Assembly (NCBI RefSeq): GCF_046844695.1
Contig: NZ_CP177354.1
Span: 3,906,001-3,970,000 of the forward strand
Reading direction: 5' to 3'
Source of the DNA: Pokkaliibacter plantistimulans
GTDB lineage: Bacteria; Pseudomonadota; Gammaproteobacteria; Pseudomonadales; Balneatricaceae
Length of the DNA: 64,000 nucleotides
Of this stretch, positions 50,016 to 58,811 are shown piece after piece. The translations under genes were made by a program, and so were the position numbers. The notes below the pieces were generated by a model. That model saw only the letters and a program-made list of their open reading frames with translations, was not told the DNA's origin and did not search any database. The first letter of the stretch is position 1. The number at the start of each line of letters is the position of its first letter.

Positions 50016-50999
50016 CTACTTGCTTTTGTTGTCAACCAGCACCGCCAGCAGGATCACCACCGCTTTGGCGATCATCTGATAGTAGGACGACACATCCAGC
50101 AGGTTCAGCGCGTTATTAAGAAAACCAATGATCAGTGCGCCAATCAGCGTGCCCATCACCCGGCCCTTGCCACCTGCCAGACTGGTGCCGCCCAGTACCA
50201 CAGCGGCGATGGCATCCAGCTCATAGCCCATACCGGCGGTTGGCTGAGCGGAGGAAAGACGTGAGGTCACAATCAGGCCTGCCAGTGCCGACAGCATGCC
50301 GCACAGGGCATACACCGCCACTTTGACCTTGTTGACGTTGATACCCGACAGACGGGTGGCCGCCTCGTTGCCGCCCAGTGCGTAGATATAGCGGCCCAGC
50401 GGTGTGTGATGCAGCAGATACCAGGCACCGGCAAAGACAAAGACCATCAGCCAGACCGGAACCGGAATCCCAAACCAGTAACCGGTGCCAAGCACGGCAA
50501 AGGCATCGCCCGCCTCATTGAAGCCAGTGGTAATCGGACGACCATCGGTATACACCATGGTCACACCACGCAGCAGCGTCATGGTCACCAGTGTGGCGAT
50601 AAAGGCCTGTACCTTGCCTTTGGCCACAATAAGACCGCTGACACAACCGAGCAGCAATCCGGCGCCCAGTGTGACCACCAGCGTGACCGCCAGCGGCAGT
50701 TCCATGGCCACCATGGTGGCGGCAAAAGCGCCGGTCAGCGCCAGTACGGACCCGACACTCAGGTCGATACCGGCGGTCAGGATCACCAGCGTCATCCCCA
50801 CGGCCATGATGGCGTTAACGGAGGTCTGGCGCAGAATGTTCATGAAGTTGTCGACAGTGAAGAAGTTGCTGCTCATGGTCGACACAACGGCGATCAGGAT
50901 CAGCAGGGCAATCAGAGACTTCTGCTCCATCCACCAGTGCTTGCTGAACAGGCCGGTGGCAGGAGTAAGTTGACGGGTGCTGTTATTCATTATTTTCAC
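50016..50999 (-). CDS. rbsC: Ribose ABC transporter permease RbsC
   Basis: A 327-residue inner-membrane permease with about nine predicted helices. IMAVGMTLVILTAGIDLSVG, NEAATRLSGINVNKVKVAVY (the EAA-type coupling loop) and DAIAAVVLGGTSLAGGKGRV are typical of RbsC-type permeases. It pairs with RbsA and RbsB. The gene follows rbsA by 41 bp. Confidence 0.95.
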   Translation of the reverse strand: MKIMNNSTRQLTPATGLFSKHWWMEQKSLIALLILIAVVSTMSSNFFTVDNFMNILRQTSVNAIMAVGMTLVILTAGIDLSVGSVLALTGAFAATMVAMELPLAVTLVVTLGAGLLLGCVSGLIVAKGKVQAFIATLVTMTLLRGVTMVYTDGRPITTGFNEAGDAFAVLGTGYWFGIPVPVWLMVFVFAGAWYLLHHTPLGRYIYALGGNEAATRLSGINVNKVKVAVYALCGMLSALAGLIVTSRLSSAQPTAGMGYELDAIAAVVLGGTSLAGGKGRVMGTLIGALIIGFLNNALNLLDVSSYYQMIAKAVVILLAVLVDNKSK

Positions 51000-51040
51000 T
51001 TCGGCAATTGATCAAAGGTGACTGACGACGCAGGAGGCCA

Positions 51041-52534
51041 TTACGCCGCCTGCTTACCTACGGCAGCGGCCATTAATTTTTCCTGGGTGGCATCGTTGCG
51101 CTCAAACTCGGCACTGATGCGCCCCTCATGCATTACCAGAATGCGATCACTCATCCCCAGCACTTCCGGCATCTCCGATGACACCAGAATGATGCTCATG
51201 CCTTCCGCCTTGAAGGTATTGATCAGCTGATAGATCTCCTTCTTGGCACCAACATCGACGCCACGGGTAGGCTCATCGAGGATCAGCACGCGGGGACGGG
51301 TCATCAGCCCCTTGGCGATGGAGACTTTCTGCTGGTTACCGCCGGACAGATTGCGGATCAGCTGCTCCTGACTAGGGGTCTTGATATTGAAGTGGCGCAC
51401 GTATTCATCCACGGCGCCGGTTTCTGCCTGCTTGCCGATATGGAAGCCCGCACCGGTAAACTGACGCAGTGAACTCAGGCTCATGTTCTCCCGCACTGAC
51501 AGCTCCAGCACCAGACCATCGCCCTTGCGGTCTTCGGAGATATAGGCAATCCCGCTGCGCAGGCCATCCTGAGGGCTGTTGTGCTGAACCACCTGCCCGG
51601 CGACACGGATACTGCCCGCCGTGGCGCGACAGGCACCAAACAGCAGCTTCATCAGCTCGGTACGCCCTGAGCCCATCAGGCCGGAGAAACCCAGAATCTC
51701 ACCGGCTTGCAGGCTGAAGCTCACCTCCCTGACGCCGGGGCCGCTCAATTGCGCCACTTCCAGTGTTGCCTGCCCCTTGTCGGTATGAATACGGGGGTAT
51801 TGCTCCTCCAGCTTGCGCCCCACCATCAGCTCGATCATTTCCTCTTCCTGCAGGCTTTCAATGGCACGTTCAGTGATGAAACGACCGTCACGCAGGATGG
51901 TGACACGGTTGCAGATCTCGAAGATTTCTTTCAGACGGTGGGAGATATAGACGATGCCGCGCCCTTCGGCCCGCAACTCGCGAATCACCGCAAACAGGGA
52001 TTCGGTTTCAGTATCGGTCAGCGCATCGGTCGGCTCATCCATGATGATGACCTTCGATTCGAACGACAGCGCCTTGGCTATTTCCACCATCTGCTGTTCG
52101 CCGATGCTGAGATCACCCAGACGAGTCCGCGGGCTGTGGCGCACGCGCAGCCTATCCAGCAGCTGCTGGGCTTCGGCGTACATCTGCCGCCACAAAATGC
52201 GGCCATAAGCGCTGGTCTTTTCGCGACCGAGGAAGATATTTTCGGCAATGCTGAGATCAGGGATCAGGTTCAGCTCCTGATGGATGATGCTGATGCCCGC
52301 CGCCTGCGAGGCTTTGGGGCCGGTGAACCACTGCGGTTGGCCCTGATAGCTCAGGGTGCCCTGGTCTGCCTGATAAATCCCGGTCAGCACCTTCATCATG
52401 GTGGACTTGCCAGCGCCGTTTTCTCCCAGCAAGGCCATGACCTCACCGGGATAGACATTGAGTGCGGCACCGTCCAGCGCCTTCACACCCGGAAATGCCT
52501 TCTCGATACCTGTCAGCGAGAGGATGGGTTCCAT
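51041..52534 (-). CDS. rbsA: Ribose ABC transporter ATPase RbsA
   Basis: A 497-residue protein with two ATPase domains. The start at 52534 (MEPILSLTGIEKAFPGVKAL) has GGAGGG upstream and overlaps the rbsD stop by one base (TGATG). The first half has Walker A GENGAGKSTMMKVL and signature LSIGEQQMVEIAKAL; the second half has LSGGNQQKVSIAKGLMTRPR and EPTRGVDVGAKKEIYQLI, with its own weaker Walker A SGLMGSGRTELMKLL. It energises ribose import with RbsB and RbsC. Confidence 0.95.
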   Translation of the reverse strand: MEPILSLTGIEKAFPGVKALDGAALNVYPGEVMALLGENGAGKSTMMKVLTGIYQADQGTLSYQGQPQWFTGPKASQAAGISIIHQELNLIPDLSIAENIFLGREKTSAYGRILWRQMYAEAQQLLDRLRVRHSPRTRLGDLSIGEQQMVEIAKALSFESKVIIMDEPTDALTDTETESLFAVIRELRAEGRGIVYISHRLKEIFEICNRVTILRDGRFITERAIESLQEEEMIELMVGRKLEEQYPRIHTDKGQATLEVAQLSGPGVREVSFSLQAGEILGFSGLMGSGRTELMKLLFGACRATAGSIRVAGQVVQHNSPQDGLRSGIAYISEDRKGDGLVLELSVRENMSLSSLRQFTGAGFHIGKQAETGAVDEYVRHFNIKTPSQEQLIRNLSGGNQQKVSIAKGLMTRPRVLILDEPTRGVDVGAKKEIYQLINTFKAEGMSIILVSSEMPEVLGMSDRILVMHEGRISAEFERNDATQEKLMAAAVGKQAA

Positions 52535-52965
52535 CACTGCCCTCCCTCGAATGCCACTCCTGCGTGCAGGATGATATTGGCATAGGGAGTACATTCGCCT
52601 GTGCGCACCACGGCGCGGGAGCGTCCGCTCTGTACTTTGAAATCACTGTGGCTGACGTAGTGGATGGCGATGTCGATACCGCGGCGCTGGCCTGCTGCAC
52701 TAACCAGCGTCAGCATGGCCTGATGCATGTAGGGGCTGACGGAAGGCAGTTCCTGCGCCAGCGTCACGGCCTCCACCGCCACTTCGGCCAACACCACTTC
52801 CAGTGTATCTAGCAAACCGGGAACGCCGCGTTTGAGCGCCAGATCAATACGTTCAACCTGTGCAGGGATGGGCAAACCCGCATCACCCAGCGTAATTTCG
52901 TCAGTATGACCAAGCATAGACAGGTAGGCAGACAAGGGCTGGTTAAGTAAAGGACCGAGTCTCAT
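52534..52965 (-). CDS. rbsD: D-ribose pyranase RbsD
   Basis: A 143-residue cytosolic enzyme that interconverts the pyranose and furanose forms of ribose, giving the form RbsK can use. The start at 52965 (MRLGPLLNQPLSAYLSMLGH) matches E. coli RbsD, with catalytic His20 in LGHTDEI, DAGLPIPAQVERIDLALKRG, and the C-terminal TGECTPYANIILHAGVAF. The frame extends upstream over the operator and is not used. It is the first gene of the operon. Confidence 0.94.
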   Translation of the reverse strand: MRLGPLLNQPLSAYLSMLGHTDEITLGDAGLPIPAQVERIDLALKRGVPGLLDTLEVVLAEVAVEAVTLAQELPSVSPYMHQAMLTLVSAAGQRRGIDIAIHYVSHSDFKVQSGRSRAVVRTGECTPYANIILHAGVAFEGGQ

Positions 52966-52997
52966 CGACGGCTCCGGGTTATAGGTATTAGGTGGAG

Positions 52998-53064
52998 CGA
53001 AACGTTTGCGCAAACGTTTCGATGAAAATTTCAGGAAGTATAGAGAGAAATCCGGACGGAGCAA
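52998..53064 (-). promoter_or_regulatory. rbs promoter and 24-bp perfect palindromic operator
   Basis: Bases 52998-53021 form a perfect 24-bp palindrome built from two AAACGTTT half-sites either side of a GCGC centre, a LacI-family operator design. Upstream on the minus strand is a -10 TATACT (53037-53042) and a -35 TTGCTC (53059-53064) with a 16-bp spacer, so the operator would cover the transcription start. RbsR is the natural ligand. Confidence 0.85.
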
Positions 53065-53078
53065 GAAGTGTTCAACGA

Positions 53079-53092
53079 TGACGTTAACGTCA
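53079..53092. promoter_or_regulatory. 14-bp perfect palindrome upstream of the rbs promoter
   Basis: TGACGTTAACGTCA is a perfect palindrome 15 bp upstream of the proposed -35 box, a position suited to an activator. The protein that binds it is not identifiable. Confidence 0.4.
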
Positions 53093-53286
53093 AAAGACGG
53101 CTGAATCGAATCAGCTTCAGAGTGTACGCGAGCCGGGCAACAGTGAAATTTTCCCGGAAAGGTATTCACTGTGACACCTGCCAGACAGGAAGACTGACAG
53201 AACGACGTTAGCGGTGCCCACTATCAGAATAATGGCTTCCACCATGCAGGCACGTCCGTGCACAGGCCCAAAAGGATCAGACTCCC

Positions 53287-55164
53287 CTACTCTGCCAATG
53301 TCTCCTGCAGTGGCAGGCGGCAGTCCAGCGGGAAACGCAGGTGCATGGTGGTTCCTCTTTCATGCAGCCCGGTTTCAATCCAGACCCGCCCCCCCAGCAC
53401 CTCGGTGGTCAGGTGATGCACGATATGCAGCCCAAGCCCTGTGCCACCGGCGCCTCGCCGCGTGGTGTAGAAAGGGTCAAACACACGTTTGATGTGCTCT
53501 GGCGCTATCCCGATACCGTCGTCACTGACCAGAATGTCCACCGACTGGGCGGCACTCACGCTGGCACTGATCGAAATGGTGCCGGTATCGCCAAGGGTAA
53601 AGGCATGCACCAGTGCGTTATGCAGCAGGTTTTGTATCACCTGCCCCAATGGCCCGGGATAACTGATCATTTCAATGTCGGCAGGAATATCGGTCACCAC
53701 CTGATGACCGCTGTGTTTCCACTGGCCGTGCGTCAGAGCGAGGATGTCGGCTACCAGCGCCTGCAGGGAGAATGACTGGATATCCGCATTGGCACGATCA
53801 GCGGCCACCTGCCTGAACTGCTGTATCAGCGTGGCTGCCCGATTGAGGCTGGCTTCGGCCATCTGCAACCCTTCACTCTGATGCTGCAGCAACTGCTCCA
53901 GCTCAGAGCGCTTGACCCCGCCCGCCAGAAAGGCCTGTTTGAAGTCTCGCAACCGGTCAGCCAGAGTGGTGACGCACAGCATGCCTGCACCAATCGGCGT
54001 ATTCAGCTCATGGGCGACACCCGCCACCATCAAACCGAGTGATGACAGTTTTTCCGTGCGAACCAGTTCATCCTGTGAGGCCTGTAGCTGGCCAAGTGTC
54101 GTGGTCAGCTGAGCATTGCTGTGTTGCAACTCCTTCGCCTTGGTGTCAAGACGGCGGCTGCTCAGGGCAAGAAAACCGGCCAGACAGGACACCATCAGCA
54201 ATACGGCAGCGCCAACACTGAAGTAAAAAAGCTGCAACTGACGCTGAAGCACCAGCGGCGTGGTTACCCGCGACAGGGTATATAACTCCGGTATTTCATC
54301 GGCACTGATCTGCAGCTCCTGCTCGGGGTTGGCACGCGCGAACGTCCATAAACCGTGCTCATCGAGAAACTGCCCTGCCTGCTCAGTGATGATGTGTTGC
54401 CAGACCTCCGGGTACTCAACCTGAATACGACGAGACGGGTCGTTGAACATGAAGCCCCATTCCTTGCTGGCGTCAGGCCCGACCAGCCAGTAGCCCTGTT
54501 CATCAACCAGCATGGCATCAGCAGAGGTTCGGAGTTCCGCAATCAGCTTGCTGGCGTCGAGATTCAGCACCGCTAATCCCTGCGTGTCGCCACTGGCTGT
54601 CACTACTTTGGTCACTGCACGCAGTGTCGGACGGTAGGGTGTCTCAATCTTCTCGCCCTCTACATTGAGATCCAGTGGCGAGACATAGACTTTACCCGGC
54701 GCTGTCTTCAACCCCTGCTGCACGTAGTAGCGACTGGATTTGTCCTGCAAGTCCTGCCCGGCAATGACCCTGAGCTGCGGCCCTGCTCTGTCGACACGCA
54801 CCTTTTCCACCCCCTGATTCGATAACCAGCGAATCTGCATGTACTGAGGGTAAGCACGACCTATATCGCTGAACAGGCTGGCCAGCAGCGCATCGGGAGC
54901 GGCAGCTGAGCTGTCCAGCACGGATGCGGTACTGCCCGCCAGCAGCAACACATCCTTGTAGACCTTGGTCAGATAGCCTTCGACCAGACGGTTGTCATGG
55001 GCTACCAGATCACGCTGGGCATAACTGATCTGATCCAGCTCGCGGCTGGAGGCATTGTTATAGATCAGCCAGGTGCCCAGCGGGATGATGATCCACCAGG
55101 GCAGCAGGTACCCCAGCCAGAGGGTCACCCGGCGAGCAGATGTATGTGCCATGTGCTCACTCAC
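53287..55164 (-). CDS. Membrane sensor histidine kinase with Cache-type sensor
   Basis: Up to 625 residues. A helix at about residues 15-35 and another at about 312-335 flank a large periplasmic sensor of dCache type (YAQRDLVAHDNRLVEGYLTK, ASSRELDQ). The kinase part has VAGVAHELNTPIGAG with the phospho-accepting His, VIQNLLHNALVHAF as N-box, VSDDGIGIAPEHIKRVFDPF as G1/F box and GGTGLGLHIVHHLTTEVLGG as G2. The GTG start at 55164 overlaps the stop of the upstream response regulator gene in GTGA, so the two are translationally coupled; ATG 55152 is an alternative. The ligand is unknown. Confidence 0.92.
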   Translation of the reverse strand: MSEHMAHTSARRVTLWLGYLLPWWIIIPLGTWLIYNNASSRELDQISYAQRDLVAHDNRLVEGYLTKVYKDVLLLAGSTASVLDSSAAAPDALLASLFSDIGRAYPQYMQIRWLSNQGVEKVRVDRAGPQLRVIAGQDLQDKSSRYYVQQGLKTAPGKVYVSPLDLNVEGEKIETPYRPTLRAVTKVVTASGDTQGLAVLNLDASKLIAELRTSADAMLVDEQGYWLVGPDASKEWGFMFNDPSRRIQVEYPEVWQHIITEQAGQFLDEHGLWTFARANPEQELQISADEIPELYTLSRVTTPLVLQRQLQLFYFSVGAAVLLMVSCLAGFLALSSRRLDTKAKELQHSNAQLTTTLGQLQASQDELVRTEKLSSLGLMVAGVAHELNTPIGAGMLCVTTLADRLRDFKQAFLAGGVKRSELEQLLQHQSEGLQMAEASLNRAATLIQQFRQVAADRANADIQSFSLQALVADILALTHGQWKHSGHQVVTDIPADIEMISYPGPLGQVIQNLLHNALVHAFTLGDTGTISISASVSAAQSVDILVSDDGIGIAPEHIKRVFDPFYTTRRGAGGTGLGLHIVHHLTTEVLGGRVWIETGLHERGTTMHLRFPLDCRLPLQETLAE

Positions 55165-57395
55165 CTTTCGCCCTGCTGGCGGTTATGCAGCCACTGGATC
55201 AGGTCCTCCAGCGGCATGGGCCTGCCAAACAGCCAGCCCTGGGCAATATTGCAGCCATTGTCACGCAACCAGTTGGCCTGCTGCTCGGTTTCAACCCCCT
55301 CAGCCACCACAGAAATACCCAGCCGTTGTCCCAGCGCAATGATCATGCGTACCAGCGAGCGGCTGCGCTCGTCCATATCGAGGCGTGACACAAAGGCGAT
55401 ATCGATCTTCAGATGATCAGCGGGTAGTTCAAGCAGATACTCCAGCGATGACATACCGGTGCCAAAATCATCGATGGCGACCGTTCCCCCCAGGCTACGA
55501 TGCTGCTCCAGTAACGCAGTCACCTGATAGAAAGACTGCATCATCGCCGTCTCGGTCACTTCAAGGCATAACCGCTTGCGCTCTATTCCTGCCGCCTCAT
55601 AGGCCACACGTAACCGCTCAAACACATCTGCCCGCTCAAGCTGCCGCGCCGAATAGTTGACGCTGACCAGCATCTTTTCGAACCCTTCCGCATTGAGGCG
55701 CTGCACCGCCTGACAGGCGTGGTTGACGACAATGTCACCAATGCAGTGGATATAAGCCGATTGTTCAGCCAGCGGGATAAACACACCGGGGGAGATCATG
55801 CCCTCGTCGGATTGCCAGCGAATCAGCGCCTCTACTCCGACCACCTCGCCCGTCTGCAAATCGACCTGCGGCTGATAGTGCAGAATAAACTGCTGCTCAC
55901 GAATGGCCGTGACCAGCTTCTGCATCAGCTCAAAGCGTTCGCTGGCCTGTCGCTCAAACTCTGGATCGAACGGCTGTACCGACCCGGCACCATGGGCCTT
56001 GGCAATGCGCAATGTGGTGACTGCCGAGCGCAGCAATGACGAAGCATCTTCCGCCCCCACCGTCAGTGACATGGCCGTCAGACAAGCCGTGAGGTTGTGG
56101 CTGCTCTGATTGATTTCAAAGGGCTGCTCAAACATCTGCTGTGCCGCATGCAGATTGACACTGTCGGCATGTCCGATGATGGCAAACAGGTCCGAATGCA
56201 GGCGCCCGATGACGGTAGGCTGAGGAAAGGACGCCGACAGGCGTTCAGCCACAGCGCGCAAGACGGCATCGCCAAACTCGGAGCCAAACAGGTTGTTGAA
56301 ACCAGAGAAGTGATCCAGATCCAGCAGTACCAGCCGGAACATGCTGGCATCCTTCAGCTTATTCAGACGCGCGAGCTCCCTTAGGATCGCACTGCGATTG
56401 GGAATACCCAGCAGCTCATCCTGATAGGCTACCCGGTCGAGCTTGCTGATCAGTGCGACATTGCCGAAACCACGCGACACGTTAGCGGCAAACACATGCA
56501 GCAGTTCCATTTCGGTTTCAGTGAGCTGACGTCCGGTGGCCACGTAAATGGCGAACTCGGAAATGGCGGCCGATTTAGAGAAGAACAGCACCTGCCCCTC
56601 TGGCGCTCCGACAAAGGCTTTCTCCAGCAGTGCCTGATAGAGAATGGTCTGCACTTCGCTATCGGGTAACTCGCGCAAAGCCCTGTTGATGTAGGGCCGG
56701 AAGCGGCCACTGGCAGCGATGGTAATGGGTTCAGGCTCGTCCATACCCTCTGCCAGACCCACCGCCGCCGCCCGATTGACGCACACCAGCCCTTCGTCAG
56801 GCACGTTGATCAGGGTGGCAATTTCACTGAGGGTGGCCGAGGCAATCTGCGACAGGTTACGAATGCCCAACAGGCGATTGCTGGATTCGACAATCAGCTG
56901 CAAGCCACGGCGGGCCGCCGAAATCGTCTTCAGCTGATGATAATTGCGTACTGCGGCGGTCAGAATATTGCGTATACCGCGGGTTGCCAGGTCCGATTTG
57001 AGCACATAGTCGGACAGGTCATAGTCCTGCATGACTGATTCCGCTGGCGCCATTCCCGGCTGGCCAGTGAGCAGGATAAAGCGTGTCTCCGATACCCCCA
57101 GAATCTCACGCACCGCCTTGATCAGACGCAGACCAGCATCCTCGGTTTCCATCACAACATCGACCAGTACCACCGCGAAATGCGGATCCTGCCCCAGCAA
57201 TGCGGCCGCCTCGGCCATGCTGTATGCCTGCACCAGCTCAATAGCGCGCCCCATCAGCTCCATATTGGCCAGAGCAAATGCCAGCGAGCGCTGAAATTTA
57301 GGGTCATCATCAACGGCCAACACCCGCCAGTTAGTGCTGGAGGCAGAACCGACCGGCAGATCGGACTCTGGCAGAAAATCTAATTCTTCATCCAT
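55161..57395 (-). CDS. Response regulator: receiver, DUF3369, degenerate GGDEF, EAL phosphodiesterase
   Basis: A 744-residue protein. Residues about 22-145 form a receiver (VLAVDDDPKFQRSLAFALAN, phospho-acceptor in VVLVDVVME, Lys in DYVLKSDLAT). Residues about 160-310 form a DUF3369 GAF-like domain. The GGDEF domain follows, but its motif reads HSDLF instead of GGDEF. The EAL domain has GVEALIRW, VSVNYSARQLERADVF, LEVTETAMMQ, AIDDFGTGMSSLEYL and VAEGVETEQQA, all complete. It should degrade c-di-GMP and not make it. It is the first gene of a two-gene operon with the histidine kinase. Confidence 0.93.
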   Translation of the reverse strand: MDEELDFLPESDLPVGSASSTNWRVLAVDDDPKFQRSLAFALANMELMGRAIELVQAYSMAEAAALLGQDPHFAVVLVDVVMETEDAGLRLIKAVREILGVSETRFILLTGQPGMAPAESVMQDYDLSDYVLKSDLATRGIRNILTAAVRNYHQLKTISAARRGLQLIVESSNRLLGIRNLSQIASATLSEIATLINVPDEGLVCVNRAAAVGLAEGMDEPEPITIAASGRFRPYINRALRELPDSEVQTILYQALLEKAFVGAPEGQVLFFSKSAAISEFAIYVATGRQLTETEMELLHVFAANVSRGFGNVALISKLDRVAYQDELLGIPNRSAILRELARLNKLKDASMFRLVLLDLDHFSGFNNLFGSEFGDAVLRAVAERLSASFPQPTVIGRLHSDLFAIIGHADSVNLHAAQQMFEQPFEINQSSHNLTACLTAMSLTVGAEDASSLLRSAVTTLRIAKAHGAGSVQPFDPEFERQASERFELMQKLVTAIREQQFILHYQPQVDLQTGEVVGVEALIRWQSDEGMISPGVFIPLAEQSAYIHCIGDIVVNHACQAVQRLNAEGFEKMLVSVNYSARQLERADVFERLRVAYEAAGIERKRLCLEVTETAMMQSFYQVTALLEQHRSLGGTVAIDDFGTGMSSLEYLLELPADHLKIDIAFVSRLDMDERSRSLVRMIIALGQRLGISVVAEGVETEQQANWLRDNGCNIAQGWLFGRPMPLEDLIQWLHNRQQGER

Positions 57396-57624
57396 TCAAT
57401 ACTTCCCCGAACCCTGGCCAGAAATACTAACGGTGGCGACATAACGCCTAATGGCGACAGGTAGCCTAAAACCCAAATGTGACTCTTTGTCAGCCGCTCT
57501 TTAGACAGGCTAGTGCAGAAATTCCTGCTCAGCCACGTCATAAGGTGCCAGGCCTCAAACAACTGCACGAAAGGAGAAAAATCATCAGTGATGCTTGCCA
57601 AGTCAGGATTAAGCAACATAATTA

Positions 57625-57640
57625 GCAAACTTTAGTTTGC
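57625..57640. promoter_or_regulatory. Palindromic operator upstream of psuK
   Basis: GCAAACT-TT-AGTTTGC is a perfect 7-bp inverted repeat with a 2-bp centre, ending 17 bp before the GTG start of psuK at 57658. The PsuK homologue has an N-terminal winged helix, so autoregulation is plausible. Confidence 0.5.
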
Positions 57641-57657
57641 AACACGGACATAAGTTT

Positions 57658-58800
57658 GTGATCACTGAACGCGAACAGGAAATTCTGCTGCTGATCCGCC
57701 AGGATCCGCTGATTTCTCAGCAGGCGCTGGCTGACCGTCTGGGCATCACACGCTCTGCAGTGGCTGGCCATATCATGAACCTCACCAACAAGGGGGCGAT
57801 TCGCGGCAAGGGTTATATCGTTGCCAATGCGCCCTACGCGGTGGTGATCGGCGGTGCCAGCATGGATATCCTCGGCCAGCCGGCCACTGCCTTTCAGCTA
57901 CAGGACTCCAACCCCGGCCGGGTCAGCTGTTCACCCGGTGGAGTGGGCCGCAACATTGCCGAAAACCTCGCCCGACTTGGGGCAGACAGCCGTCTGATCG
58001 CACCTATCGGCAAAGACGCCTACGGTCAGATGCTGCTGGAACACTGTCAGCAGGCGGGTATCGACATGCGTTACTGCCTGCTGCTGGACGACGCCACGAC
58101 CTCTACTTATCTGTCGATTCTGGATGCCAGTGGCGATATGCATGTGGCCATCAACGACATGGCCATTATTGAGCGCCTGCGGGTGGAAACGCTGGTCAGT
58201 CATGCCGAGATGCTGCGACGCGCCAGCCTGCTGATCATCGATACCAACCTCAGTCGTGAGGTACTGGAATACCTGCTGAGCCAGTTCAGTCAGGTGCCGA
58301 TCTTCGTCGATACCGTCTCCGGGCCAAAATCAGAGAAGCTGCGCGGGCTGCTAGGGTCCATTCATACCCTCAAGCCCAATCTGCTGGAAGCGCAGCAGTT
58401 ATCGGGGCTGCAAGTCCGCTCCGATGATGATCTGCCCGGCCTCGCCGACTGGTTCCATCAGCAGGGTGTAAAACGCCTCTGCCTGAGCCTGAGTGCACGC
58501 GGCACGTATCTCAGTGAAATGAACGATCAGGGCACGGCAGAGCAACAGATTCTGCCCCCTCTGGCGGTCGATCTGGTCAATGCCAATGGTGCAGGTGATG
58601 CCTTCCTCGCCGGTCTGGCCCATGGCTGGCTGCAAGGCTGGCAAAGCAGCGACGCCGCACGCTTTGCCGTAGCCAGTGCGGCGCTGGCTCTGACCCATCC
58701 ATCGACCATCAACCCCACCATGTCGGTCACCGCTGTCGAGCGCCTGTTGCAGCAGACCCGGACACTCCCCTATACCGCCCATTCTCAGCACAACGCCTGA
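57658..58800 (+). CDS. psuK: Pseudouridine kinase-like PfkB protein with N-terminal winged helix
   Basis: A 380-residue protein from GTG 57658 (ITEREQEILLLIRQDPLISQ); TTG at 57637 is also possible but lies in the operator. Residues 1-55 are a winged helix (QALADRLGITRSAVAGHIMN). Residues about 65-375 are a PfkB kinase with GGASMDILGQPATAFQLQDS, CSPGGVGRNIAENLARLGAD and the catalytic NANGAGDAFLAGLAHGWLQG. It phosphorylates pseudouridine so that PsuG can split it. The fusion with a DNA-binding domain is seen in some other PfkB kinases of nucleoside catabolism. It lies 11 bp before psuG. Confidence 0.88.
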   Translation: MITEREQEILLLIRQDPLISQQALADRLGITRSAVAGHIMNLTNKGAIRGKGYIVANAPYAVVIGGASMDILGQPATAFQLQDSNPGRVSCSPGGVGRNIAENLARLGADSRLIAPIGKDAYGQMLLEHCQQAGIDMRYCLLLDDATTSTYLSILDASGDMHVAINDMAIIERLRVETLVSHAEMLRRASLLIIDTNLSREVLEYLLSQFSQVPIFVDTVSGPKSEKLRGLLGSIHTLKPNLLEAQQLSGLQVRSDDDLPGLADWFHQQGVKRLCLSLSARGTYLSEMNDQGTAEQQILPPLAVDLVNANGAGDAFLAGLAHGWLQGWQSSDAARFAVASAALALTHPSTINPTMSVTAVERLLQQTRTLPYTAHSQHNA

Positions 58801-58811
58801 AAGGATTAACC

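Noticed and set aside
52536..53169. Extended rbsD frame beginning at 53169
   Set aside because: The first 68 codons would be read across the operator and promoter; RbsD homologues begin at 52965.
55161..57395. Diguanylate cyclase activity for the response regulator
   Set aside because: The GGDEF motif is HSDLF, which lacks the residues needed for catalysis.
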